Virus record (IMG/VR): IMGVR_UViG_3300037189_005284
Coordinates: 1 to 40,931 of that record
DNA length: 40,931 nt
Origin: a virus
Reading direction: 5' to 3' (one strand)
In this document: piece after piece, positions 15,870 to 26,000 of the stretch
How the letters are laid out: the number at the start of each line of letters is the position of its first letter
Numbering within the stretch: the stretch's first letter is position 1
The notes under the pieces: model-generated
The model's database searches: none
What the model was told of the DNA's origin: nothing
The model's input: only the letters and a program-made list of their open reading frames with translations
Translations under genes and position numbers: made by a program

Positions 15870-16952
15870 TTAACCAATACCATTAGGTGCTGCTCCATGT
15901 CCGCTGCTTCTATATCTAGTTGTCGGAAGAGCCGTTACAGTTGCAGTAACATCTGATGAAAAAACATAGCTACTTGTTACAGCAGTAAGTACGCTTGCCG
16001 CATAACCACCGGCGCCGTATCCAGTAGTTTTTGAACATAATGCAGCACCCGATGATCTAGTAGTTCCTAAGTTTGTTCCACTTGCTACTGTGTCGTTCGA
16101 GAATGTATACTTGAAAACACTGTTGTAATGAACGGTGCTTTCATTAAAACCCCCCAATGTTACTCCAACAAGAGGAGTACCAGAATTGATCGAAGCTCCT
16201 CGCACTGAAGCCGTCAGTGAAGTGCCGGCTGCTGAAGTGTCAGCAGAAAATGTATATTTATCTACTGGCATGATGGCTGTACCTGCCTGAATAATACCAC
16301 TGGCACGATATCCAATTAATGTAGTCCCAAACCCAGTTCCGCAAGAACTGGTATATATTATGTAAGCGAGAGTGCCGCCAGCTACATAAGTATCATTTGA
16401 ATATGTAAGTTTTGAACTCGTTGAGTTATACGTTGCACCGCCTGTGCCACCAGTAAAAATACCTACCGTACTTATATTCGTCATACCATGTCCAAGACCA
16501 CGACTTGAAGGAGTAGCTGTAGCAAAGTTAGTAACGGCGTCGGACGAAAATACATATTTTTCAGTGGAAGCGATTGGATTTTGAAAATTGCCTCCTGTAA
16601 GACTTCCCCCATTGATATACATAATCGTTCCAGATGCAGTCGAAACTGAGGCGGTTCTGGCGCCAGAAACTAAAGCAGTTCCAGCTGTCCAAGCATCACT
16701 TGCGTATGTATATTTCGATTGACCTTGATTGGTTCCATTGTAGCCGCCAGACGATATACCAAACGCCAACGCACTACTCTTGCCGTACGCCGAATTAAAA
16801 CCGATGTCACCTGAAGCGAGACCAAGCAGCGTTCTAACAACTGCATCATTCATAGAAATTTGAGAGGTTGCTGAAAGACCCAATTCGAGGGCGATAGATT
16901 CACCTGTTACTGAACCACCAAGACTAATCGCTCCGGTACTATTAATTGCCAT
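15870..16952 (-). CDS. Kelch-like repeat tail protein
   Basis: This 360-aa protein has a two-part layout. Residues 1-60 form a phage tail N-terminal module (TGAISLGGSV, LELGLSATSQISMNDAVVRT, SAYGKSS) used to attach variable domains. The rest contains six Kelch-like repeats, each with a KYTFSxD-type strand: KYTYASD, KYVFSSD, KLTYSND, KYTFSAD, KYTFSND, SYVFSSD, with GG turns between. Six repeats suggest a six-bladed beta-propeller. Such propellers bind sugars or proteins, so it may be an adhesin tip; this is inference. An AGGT ribosome-binding site precedes the ATG. Confidence 0.8.
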   Translation of the reverse strand: MAINSTGAISLGGSVTGESIALELGLSATSQISMNDAVVRTLLGLASGDIGFNSAYGKSSALAFGISSGGYNGTNQGQSKYTYASDAWTAGTALVSGARTASVSTASGTIMYINGGSLTGGNFQNPIASTEKYVFSSDAVTNFATATPSSRGLGHGMTNISTVGIFTGGTGGATYNSTSSKLTYSNDTYVAGGTLAYIIYTSSCGTGFGTTLIGYRASGIIQAGTAIMPVDKYTFSADTSAAGTSLTASVRGASINSGTPLVGVTLGGFNESTVHYNSVFKYTFSNDTVASGTNLGTTRSSGAALCSKTTGYGAGGYAASVLTAVTSSYVFSSDVTATVTALPTTRYRSSGHGAAPNGIG

Positions 16953-16953
16953 A

Positions 16954-17481
16954 TTAGTTTACCTGTTTTTTACCAGAATCGTTGAAGTAGATGGCCTTCG
17001 ATCCTTTAGCGATTGTTATGTTTGCCGTCTTACCATTCAGAATACGAGCATACTGTTTTTCCGTTAGCATCTTGTCATTCACAGTCATGCTACCTGTCAC
17101 ACATATGATCGTTCTTTCTATCCCATCACCTACTATCGTTCTCGTATCATCTTCACCAAGCACTTCAAAATCATATATCTTGGTTGCAGGTAGAGGATTG
17201 ATACAGAACCATGAACCACCAATATTCTCAGGCGTTACGCATTTGTAACCTTTGCCATAAAATTGGCTTGCATCATATGAATCACCAGCAATACAATCAT
17301 CGACTAGATTATCTAGATGATCGTACAGTTTACATTCACCATATAAACCATAATTCACTTGACTAAAAGTGCCGTCTTTAATCGTATCTTCGGCTGTCAC
17401 AACGAAAGTATGGTCGGCTGATATGTGACCTATACAAAGAACAAATCCTCTGCATATGATCGGTGCTTCCATAAATCTCAT
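16954..17481 (-). CDS. Cupin-like protein of unknown function (175 aa)
   Basis: I do not recognise a named family. The start codon overlaps the upstream stop as ATGA (17478-17481), so translation is probably coupled; a second ATG lies three codons later. The N-terminal half holds several cysteines and a YGLYGECKLYDHL segment. The C-terminal half reads as a small beta-barrel (ERTIICVTGSMTVNDKML, ANITIAKGSKAIYF), a layout seen in cupin-like regulatory folds. No clear metal-binding His cluster is present, so catalysis is doubtful. Its place between the Kelch-like and glycine-rich fibre genes hints at an accessory or assembly role. Confidence 0.7.
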   Translation of the reverse strand: MRFMEAPIICRGFVLCIGHISADHTFVVTAEDTIKDGTFSQVNYGLYGECKLYDHLDNLVDDCIAGDSYDASQFYGKGYKCVTPENIGGSWFCINPLPATKIYDFEVLGEDDTRTIVGDGIERTIICVTGSMTVNDKMLTEKQYARILNGKTANITIAKGSKAIYFNDSGKKQVN

Positions 17482-17795
17482 ACACTGACTTCCAGACCAT
17501 TATCATCAGGCTTGTCGATGATATCAAACATGTTATATGTCTTCGATGTATTTATTAGAGATTTCAGGTCACTAACGATATCTTTTCTTTTTTTGAAATC
17601 TTCTCTGATCTTCTCTCTTTTGAGAGTATCTACTCCAACATATGCTATAGCTTTGAGCAATTCTTCGGTAGTTTTGTTTGGATAGTTGAAAGTTTGAAAA
17701 GACAGATTACTTGAACTATGTGTACCGTCAGTAAAACTCACAGTTAGAGAATGTGTAGACTCATCATAATTCACAATTTTTACAGTTATGTCCAT
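17478..17795 (-). CDS. Unknown 105-aa protein
   Basis: No family is recognised. The N-terminal half is beta-rich (DITVKIVNYDESTHSLTVSF, then DGTHSSSNLSFQTFNYPNKT), and the C-terminal half is helical and basic (KREKIREDFKKRKDIVSDLK). The N-terminal part resembles short domains that occur as fibre accessory proteins. An AGGA ribosome-binding site precedes the ATG, and the 3' end overlaps the 175-aa gene by 4 nt. No signal peptide or membrane segment is seen. A chaperone or adaptor for the glycine-rich protein encoded just upstream is possible but unproven. Confidence 0.7.
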   Translation of the reverse strand: MDITVKIVNYDESTHSLTVSFTDGTHSSSNLSFQTFNYPNKTTEELLKAIAYVGVDTLKREKIREDFKKRKDIVSDLKSLINTSKTYNMFDIIDKPDDNGLEVSV

Positions 17796-17800
17796 AATTT

Positions 17801-18631
17801 TTATCCTATTCGCCCTCGTACATCACCCGTAACTAGCCAATTGACGTTTGTGCTTCCAACAAGATAGTATCCGGCGGCTTTACCACCAGCTCCAGAAGCA
17901 CCACCATCACCACCAGATAAACCTGGCCCACCACCGTCACCACCTGCACCAGCAGTACCGCCAGGCGCTATGCCGGCGCCGCCGGCCCATTGGCCGCCGC
18001 CATTGCCTCCAGTACCACCGGCACCACCAACATATCCGGCGCCGCCGCCGCCAGCGCCACCGCCAACAAAAGCAGGGTATTTACTACCGTCGCCGCCATC
18101 AGCACCTCCGCCTCCACCGCCACCACCGCCCCAAATATAACCATTATTCGTTATTGAAGTTCTATATGTAGCGTTCAGTGCGTTCGTACCTTCAGTTCCT
18201 TCACCAGAACCGCCGTTACCACCAGTACCACCTTTACCACTTATATAACCATAGTTAACTAATTCCATTATATCGCCGGTGTTACCATTCAATGTCAGTG
18301 CAACTGTACCATCATCAGAACCTATTATAACGCCACTATTGATTGTCACTGTAGCCCATGTATTATTAGTCACATAGTTACCAGAAGCGCCGGCGATAGT
18401 CAAGATATTCTGCTTCAATGCCGTTGCAGAAACGGTGCGTGTTACTCTGGCCTTACCTCTAAGATTTGATAGTTTTACTGGTTGACCAGTTGACATACTT
18501 TGAGTGTTATTGAGCCCAGTATTGGCCAGTTTTCTTACCTCAGGATCATCCAGATCAAGAGGTGAGTTGCTACCTCTTCCTAATTCTGCTTTTATGAGTG
18601 TGAAACTAAGATTAGCCCCTGGTAGACTCAT
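17801..18631 (-). CDS. Poly-glycine-rich tail adhesin-like protein
   Basis: This 276-aa protein starts inside an ATGA overlap with the preceding fibre gene and has a GAGGAG ribosome-binding site within that gene. Residues 1-62 form a tail N-terminal module (LSFTLIKAELGRGSNSPLDL, VKLSNLRGKA) related to that of the Kelch-like protein. A beta domain follows (TVTINSGVIIGSDDGTVALT), then from about residue 130 long glycine runs (GGGGGGGGADGGDG, GGGAGGGGAGYVGGAGGTGG). The pattern resembles gp38-type receptor-binding adhesins with packed poly-glycine helices and other glycine-rich phage tips. Host-receptor recognition is inferred. No S74 domain is present. Confidence 0.78.
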   Translation of the reverse strand: MSLPGANLSFTLIKAELGRGSNSPLDLDDPEVRKLANTGLNNTQSMSTGQPVKLSNLRGKARVTRTVSATALKQNILTIAGASGNYVTNNTWATVTINSGVIIGSDDGTVALTLNGNTGDIMELVNYGYISGKGGTGGNGGSGEGTEGTNALNATYRTSITNNGYIWGGGGGGGGGADGGDGSKYPAFVGGGAGGGGAGYVGGAGGTGGNGGGQWAGGAGIAPGGTAGAGGDGGGPGLSGGDGGASGAGGKAAGYYLVGSTNVNWLVTGDVRGRIG

Positions 18632-19830
18632 CTTGCTTTAAGCTCCTCAATCTCTTGCTTGAGTTCTTTGATTGCTTCGATAAGTAAAGGCACAATACGG
18701 TCATACTTAACAGCCTTGATACCATCAGCCCTTGTGCCAACTACTTCAGGTAGAACTGCTTCAATCTCTTGTGCGATGACACCTACATCATGCCTACGTT
18801 TGAAATAGTCATCAGTGCCACCACTGTTCTCTAAGTGAGCATCAGTCCAATCAAATTCGACACCATTGATCTTCTGTACTTTTTCTACAGCATTGGTAAT
18901 ATTGGAGATGTTTGTCTTGAGTGTTCTGTCAGATGAATAGTAACCTGTGATATCACCATACACATAGAGACCTTTGTCAGAACCTTGAAATAAGGCCACA
19001 CTGGCATTTTTACCGTCAAAGATTCTTAGGTCTCTGAACTGAGTTGTGCCGAGATTATAACCTGAATAATTTACAGCCACCTCAGCAAGACCGTTAGTTG
19101 ATGTTGTGTTAATCTGATTTTGATAAATTACTACTCCACCAGTCGTTGATCCAACACCAAATGCGGCCGTAGCACCAAAAATATCAAATCTAGAGGTACT
19201 TGGATTAAATGTTAAACTTGTACTTACGTTAGCAGAATATGCTGAACCTGATGTGGCATTAGCAAAAACCATATATCTTGTGGCTGAAATCGAATCTGCA
19301 TACAATATCATACCAGAGTTGGCTTTTGCAAAAGCTGCCGCCACGCTGTTATTGGCTGTAGTAACCGCACCAGTCAAGTTAGTGATACCGGTATTGGCTG
19401 TATTAATAGCGCCACTATGATTCGTAATGTTAGTATTGGCTGTGGTTACTGCACCTGTCAGATTGGTGATACCAGTATTGGCTGTAGTGACTGCACCAGT
19501 CAAGTTGGTGATGCTAGTACTCAGATTCGTATTGTTCGTATTGGCTACACCATAGACAAATCGTGTAAGCTGTCTATTCGTATTGGCAATCTGAGTAGAG
19601 GCGATGTTGACACTAGAAACATCATCTGTATCAGTAGAAAGACTAACATCAATATAGAACTTACCACCTCGACCAACTACATTTGAACTAGGTGATATTC
19701 TTATTCCTGATGAATTAGAAGTCAAAGAGACCAGATTGGAGTCAGTTGCATTGAGCAAAACTACAATCTGGTTTGTTCTTGTTCTCCAAACGTCAAAAGT
19801 GTCTGTTAGGGCTACGTTAGCTAATGCCAT
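18628..19830 (-). CDS. Tail fibre with S74 intramolecular chaperone
   Basis: This 400-aa fibre starts with ALANVALTDTFDVWRTRTNQ, an N-terminal module frequent in T4-like fibre genes. A short coiled-coil stretch follows (about residues 95-170; TNLTGAV-type units shared with the 1549-aa fibre), then a globular region (GVVIYQNQINTTSTNGLAEV). The C-terminal S74 chaperone begins near residue 300 with YYSSDRTLKTNI and contains GVEFDWTDAHLENSGG, HDVGVIAQEIEAVLPEVVG and KYDRIVPLLIEAIKELKQ. This S74 domain is a close relative of that in the 856-aa fibre. The gene lies two nt after a 65-aa coiled-coil gene and shows an ATGA overlap with the next gene. Confidence 0.87.
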   Translation of the reverse strand: MALANVALTDTFDVWRTRTNQIVVLLNATDSNLVSLTSNSSGIRISPSSNVVGRGGKFYIDVSLSTDTDDVSSVNIASTQIANTNRQLTRFVYGVANTNNTNLSTSITNLTGAVTTANTGITNLTGAVTTANTNITNHSGAINTANTGITNLTGAVTTANNSVAAAFAKANSGMILYADSISATRYMVFANATSGSAYSANVSTSLTFNPSTSRFDIFGATAAFGVGSTTGGVVIYQNQINTTSTNGLAEVAVNYSGYNLGTTQFRDLRIFDGKNASVALFQGSDKGLYVYGDITGYYSSDRTLKTNISNITNAVEKVQKINGVEFDWTDAHLENSGGTDDYFKRRHDVGVIAQEIEAVLPEVVGTRADGIKAVKYDRIVPLLIEAIKELKQEIEELKAR

Positions 19831-19831
19831 C

Positions 19832-20029
19832 TTACTTTACCAATCCTCTGAGTAGTTCTTTAATTTCTTGCATGTCGCTCTTCAATCCTGATATTTCACT
19901 TTCTAACATATCAAGTTTACCTTCTCGTTGCTTCTTGATCTTATAGGCTCTGAGAGCCTCATTATCCTTATTTATCAAGGCACCATTAGGCGCCTTGTAA
20001 AATCCTTCAACTTCAGTTTTCTTGTCCAT
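19832..20029 (-). CDS. Small coiled-coil protein (65 aa)
   Basis: This 65-aa protein has an N-terminal segment GFYKAPNGALINKDNEALRA and a C-terminal amphipathic coiled coil (KLDMLESEISGLKSDMQEIK). A similar small protein sits after the large baseplate protein in related environmental T4-like phages. The ATG lies one nt after the stop of the DUF4815 gene. Its job is unknown; a trimerisation or tethering role at the baseplate-fibre junction would fit its position and shape. Confidence 0.78.
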   Translation of the reverse strand: MDKKTEVEGFYKAPNGALINKDNEALRAYKIKKQREGKLDMLESEISGLKSDMQEIKELLRGLVK

Positions 20030-20030
20030 A

Positions 20031-23000
20031 TTATACCTGCAATGCTATGACTCTGAGATCGGCCACTTTAGGAACAACAGCAGAGTTGTTTGCGAGCAGA
20101 CCAATCTTGACAGCAAACTGCTTGTATCCGTTGTATGTGATACCTGTGTCTGTCTTATATTGAACCACATTGCTTGCAGCATTAATTGTGGCAATCGTTG
20201 CTGATGTAGAACCAACTATAGATATATTTGCATTACCCTTGATGGTTACACCATCTGAGGTTCTGACGTTAGCCCAACCACCAGACTTACTATTTGCAAT
20301 GAAGCCTGTACCAGATACGGTCGCAATGTTTCCTTCAACGGCCAGTACGGTATAGTTAATAATGACGTTGTTGATTGTATTAGAAACGATCACATCACCA
20401 ACATTAATTGTTGCGCCTGAGCTGAGATCCTTCACGATCAGTCTATCATTCGGTGCTGATGGAAATTTGAATGAGTACTCAATAAAGTCTGAAGGATCGG
20501 CAATAGATGAGAATCTTGTCTGATCTACATATCCAAGTTCAACCCAAGGTTTCTGTCTTATTGTCTCAATATCTTCGTTGTTTACAATCTTGACCCAAAT
20601 CTTAATATTAGATGTTGGTGGTCTATAACCTGTGATGATAACTCTGATATCTTCAGCATCTTGACCTTCAGCAAGCGTCACGATCTTAGACACATACTTG
20701 TTGATGAGGGCCCCACCTGCAACTGTATTTTCGTTGTAGGTATTTGCGTTTATGATATTTCTCACATACACGCTATGTATTCTCGCAAGGTCGATGACAG
20801 GTGAGGTATAACCATTAGCTGAGGCTGACTTCAATGTTATGCGAACATTGTTTGTTGGTGCACCACCCACCATGGACGCTGAGTAGAGTGTCTGTTCAGC
20901 ACCAAAGGTGTAGTTATGATTGTTATTGATTTTGAAATAACTACCTGAACCTGCTTGCATTTCAAATACATATGTTGACTTATTGAAAGCCAAGAATGTA
21001 GGTTCAAAGTCAACGGTACTATAGGCTAGATTATCGACATTGGCTAGCTGGGCCCTCTTCTTGCTGACCATACCAATGAAGTTATTTCCAATAGTGAAGT
21101 TACCATTTGAACCACTAACAACAAGTGCTGCATTAGAACCGCTCACCTTATAGTTCAGAACGGTGCCACTCGCACTCGCCACCATAGTTGCAATTGTTGC
21201 CGTCAGACCAGTATCAGACCAGGTATAAGAATTGTATACGTTTACGGTTTCGCCGAGTATATAACCGGCATTGGCCATAACATATTTTCCGCCAACATTG
21301 GATAGTACTGCACCATTAGCGCCGCTGGTTCTTCCTAGAATAATGTCACTATTAGCAACCGTACCAGTTGAAAGTGTGAACTGGTCGAGTGATTTGATGG
21401 TCTCACCATAATAGTTAAATCCACTAGTTACGTTAGACAGTCTGAAGAACTCGAATGGATTATTTCCAAGAGTGAGTGTACCTGTCTTTGTAGTGTCGAA
21501 GACGGCTCTATAGAACGTGACCTTGAGGTCTGTATTTGGAACAATATCCCAGTTGAGATCGTTATTGGTCTGATATAGTGTTCCTGTCTGTGAACGGGAT
21601 GTGAACTGTGTACCACTTGTCACATCAGGTAGGCCAGTCTTTGCGACCCAGAAATACATATCAGGATTAGAACCATATGGGTGCATCAACAGTGCGTATT
21701 GTCTATCTGCATAAAGGAAAATAGGTACTTGGAACTTAATGTTCATTGCCTTAGAGGCATCATCAGATATGATAATACTGTTAGGATCAGAAATATTTAC
21801 TGAGCTTAGAGGTATAGCATTTCTAGTGATGCCGCCGCCCGCATCCATTTCACGGATTTCAATCCAGAAACCTAGTGTTGAGGATTTGCCTGCGATATAT
21901 AGATCAACGCTAGACAGGAACAAACCTTCTTCACCTTCTGGCGCTCTAACCAAGAATGAATAACCCATACAGCTAGAGCTACGAACAATACGATTGAAAT
22001 TTGTTATAGGTCTATCGGTATAACTATCTGGTACTTCTCTCTGTGCGCGAATGATAGTTCTTGTAGATAGAATATTTTGTTGTTTCTGTTGTACGAGACC
22101 TTGTGCGGAAAAATATCCTGTTGCAGAAGATGTGGCATCAGATTCATTTGTTGGGCTATCTGTGACAACAATCTGCTTTGTACCAGTGGTAAATCTAATA
22201 CCAGTCGTAGGTATTTGCATCTCTGCAAATAGTTGACCGTTTGCAGAAGAGACATTGATAGCAGTATTCACACCTACATATGCACCATTAGAAGTTAAAG
22301 GTCTTGTGTAACTGGTCATATTTCGACCATCGAAGAATGTATAAAACTTCGTATTGGCCTTCACACCATTAATGGTCAAAGTAAGTGTCTGTGGTCTGAT
22401 ATAGGTAATTTGATCCACATTCACAACTTGATTACCAAAATCAACCGATGCTGATATGGTTTTCAAATAGTGTTCAGTACCAGTTCTATCATATTTCGTG
22501 ACTGTTTCTAATTGAACGGATCCATATGCTTGTGCCAAGGCTTGTGCCTGGCTATTAACAGTCCAACGATCTTGATCTGCGCTGATAGTTGTCAGAACTC
22601 TACCTGAAGAATCATAGATATTATATCCTGTGATTGTAGTCTGCCAAGCGTTCCAATCAGTTGTGAGTGGTCCGCCATCATAGTTGTTTGATGTGATTTC
22701 GAGATTGTTCTTATCGAGCTGATCTAGGTCAACCCAAAAATCATTATCGGTACCAGAGGTGCTGGATCTAACATTCATCGTACCGTAATAACGATAGACG
22801 TTTGTTTCCATGTTTCTATATCCTGTGGCCACATTCTGTGTGAAACAAGATTGTTCAGTATATGGAAGCATGACATAATCACCGACAATGACGCAATCGG
22901 TATTTCCGCCTGTAGTTGTGCGATATGGTATAGAGAACATGTCGTAGATTGGTCGAATACTCTTTTCTTCAGAATCGACGGTTATGCGATACTCTGTACT

Positions 23001-26000
23001 TGTACTTGCGCCGAGTGAGTGGTCTGCAAATGTATCTGTGAAGATACCATTCTTAAATCTATCATTTCCAGCAGAATCAGGAATCTTCAAGTTCACAGCA
23101 GATTTTTCTAGTAGGTTGAGAGCCACATAATACTCAAGGTTCTCGATACGCTGCTTCATTGTCTGAAGGTCGCGCATTGTCAATCTCTGAGTGGCGAGTG
23201 TTCGAACGGTACAAGCCAAATCTTTTCTATTTACGATTTGACTATATGTTGGTGATAAAGAAGGATAAGGTGAGATATACAATGAAGATAGCACCATCGT
23301 ATTTTCAGGAGATACAGGCGTAACAGGTGCAACCGAAGGAACACCGCTCGTCACGACAAAATTACCGTCTTTGTCTACGGTGACAACATCTCTTCTTGGC
23401 ACATAATATGAGTAGTCGTACTGTAATTGCTGATTAGGCGCAGCAAGATACATCAGTCCAGCTTTCTTTACGAATGTAGTAGAAGCGGTTGCTGCACTTG
23501 CTGTTCCGGCTGTAGTTGCATCGGTTGCTGTGATATCTTTTACTGGTCTAAAGTCGAGACAGTTTCTCAGGTCATATCTGATACCCGTCACTGGTGAAGT
23601 GTATACAGGTATCTGAGAGGTCTTAATCTGTGATGATGTAGGATTCGTATCATTGATGATAGGTGTGTACGAATCGACAGAGAAGTAGCCTTGGCCCTGT
23701 GTGGTATCTGGATAGAAATAGTCTAGCTGGACAAGGAGAAAATCAGTTGGTCCAAGAGCTACACCATTTGGAGTAATATAACCGAGTTCATATAGCTCGT
23801 CTCTCTGACCGTTATCTACGGTAAAGTAGCTAGTCACATCTGTACCATCTGTAATAGATGATGGTAATGAACCAGTCTTCTTGATGATATAGTTGACCTT
23901 ATAGATATCAGAGAACCCAAGGCAGAAAGGACCAGATGTACCAACGCTTGCACAGTTTATTGACATATATCTGGCTGGGCGAAGTGTCTTAGCCATTTCT
24001 CTGGCTGTATTTTTTATGACGCGATATGAGATATATGCACTTCTAGAACTGGTCAAACCTTCTTTCAAATCGAAAGTAATTGTTTGGCCACCAGATCCTG
24101 TTACGACACTTCTTGTGGTGCCGGCATCAGAACCAACACCTGCGAGATCGATAATATCTCCTGCAAGATAGGCTTTGAAGAAAGTGTTAGAATCGATGTA
24201 TGGTACGGTTTTATCTAAAGTCAGTGTTGTGTTATTTGCAATACCTGTGATAATGAAATAACTGGTGTTCGTAGATAGTGTAAGCCTATCACCAACATTC
24301 AATCTATCGCGGAAAAATGTAGATAGACCGTTGAGTGTCGTACCACTACCTGATGTTATTGTACCAGACTGCTTGACATTGAAAGAATCTTTAGATGTGA
24401 GTGTGATATCATGCTTCTGTGTCGAAGTTAGTGTAGCACTATTACCATAAGGGAAGAAATCACCCGTGATGGTGATAGAACCTGTACCGCCTGCTGCAAT
24501 TGTCACGGCTTCAGATTTTTTATATGAATAAGACGTATCTACAGAAGTGCCATCAGTTGCGCGGACAGTCTTGATACCTATCGCACCAATGTCATAGATG
24601 AGTGATTGTGTGCTATCATAGAGTAGCGCATTGTTTGAGCTGGTCACAATGTCGGCAACGAAATCTGCATCCGCATTATCTTGATACACACTGCGAATAG
24701 ATGTAACGGAATTGCTACCTAGCATTTGAATATCTGTGAGATATAATCTAAATGTGGCACTAGGTGATGATGTATAACCACCATCATAATCTAAGCTCTT
24801 TAGTTTGGCTGTACCAATCTTATTACCTCCAGCCATCAAATAACCGCTACCTGTTGGGCTACCTGTAGATGTAGTCAAACGAAGCTGTGCAGTATTATAG
24901 AGGTCGATAGATGTACCAACGTCATGCTCTAGTCTACCAACCACTTCTTTTACGAGAAAATAATTACCTTCACTTGTTGCGCCGACCTGATTGTTTACGT
25001 TTGCAAAGGTTGTAGCCTTAGAAATTGAGATGCGGGTTGCTTTCAAAGAACCAACAGGATATCCTTTGACATAGGCCTCACCTGGATCGATGATAACGGA
25101 TAGATTACTTGAGCTTCCTGTTGAACTATAACCTAGATTTGTACCATCATCAAGGTCTTCTCTAATAGATGTAGTCAATCCGTTCACATAGTAGTCACCA
25201 GATTCGTCGAAAGTTCTCTTTGCGAAATACTCATTGATGATGGCATATTGTGATTTTTCATAGAGTGTTTCAACAATACCTTCATTGATAGAGAATAGAG
25301 CAACATAGTCTGGCGGTCCAACAACCTCTGTGTAGTTTATTTTATAGAGTATTGGTGATAATTTGAAACGGTCAGCACCTGGCGCAGAATAGTTGGATGA
25401 TCCTTGAGCTGGATCTAGCAAGCTCTGATCCTGTGTATAGCGAATGATATCTTCTGAGATATAGAATCCGACCTTACAGCTAGGATTTGTGCTATACTTT
25501 GAAAGGATGATAGATTGCTTAGAGAAATAGATGAAGTGTTCTTTGGCGTAGAATACACCATCGCTGATGGTGAACATAGAACCAAAACCTGTCGCTGCTG
25601 AAGGTTTTGTCTTTAGTGTCTTGCCTGATCCGTCTTGTGCTGTGAGTACTTCATTATCCAAGAAAGTCTTCGATGTGTTATTGTCACCAGAATTCTGATA
25701 GCTAACAAAGATGGTCTTAGATTCTGTAGCGTCGTCTGGCTCTGCTGTCATGAAGATGATGGCCACAACACCACTATCGGTACCTTTCACCGTAAGCCCA
25801 TCATAGTTTGCAATAGTTACGGTATTACCTGAGTTATCTATATCATTGACTTTGACATAGCTAATATCTTTGTCGATGTTGAAGTAACCTGGTAGAACGA
25901 TGCTACCTTCTTTGAAGACATGCTTACCAAAAGAACTGATCTGGTTCTGAAGGATTGATTGAATCTGCGTCAGCTCTCTAGCCTGAAGGGCGAAACCAGG

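Noticed and set aside
17549-17556. AATAAATA on the minus strand inside the 105-aa gene as a promoter
   Set aside because: One mismatch, within coding sequence, 68 nt from the next start that is already ATGA-coupled; likely chance.
17848-18171. Plus-strand open frame of His, Gln and Arg inside the poly-glycine gene
   Set aside because: It mirrors glycine codons of the minus-strand gene and has no support as a gene.
19969-19976. GATAAATA on the minus strand inside the 65-aa gene as a promoter
   Set aside because: It is 139 nt from the next start and within coding sequence; probably chance.
1-20029. Diversity-generating retroelement acting on the fibre genes
   Set aside because: No reverse transcriptase gene or template/variable repeat pair is visible; the repeats seen are in-gene structural repeats. 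Elements outside the window cannot be excluded.
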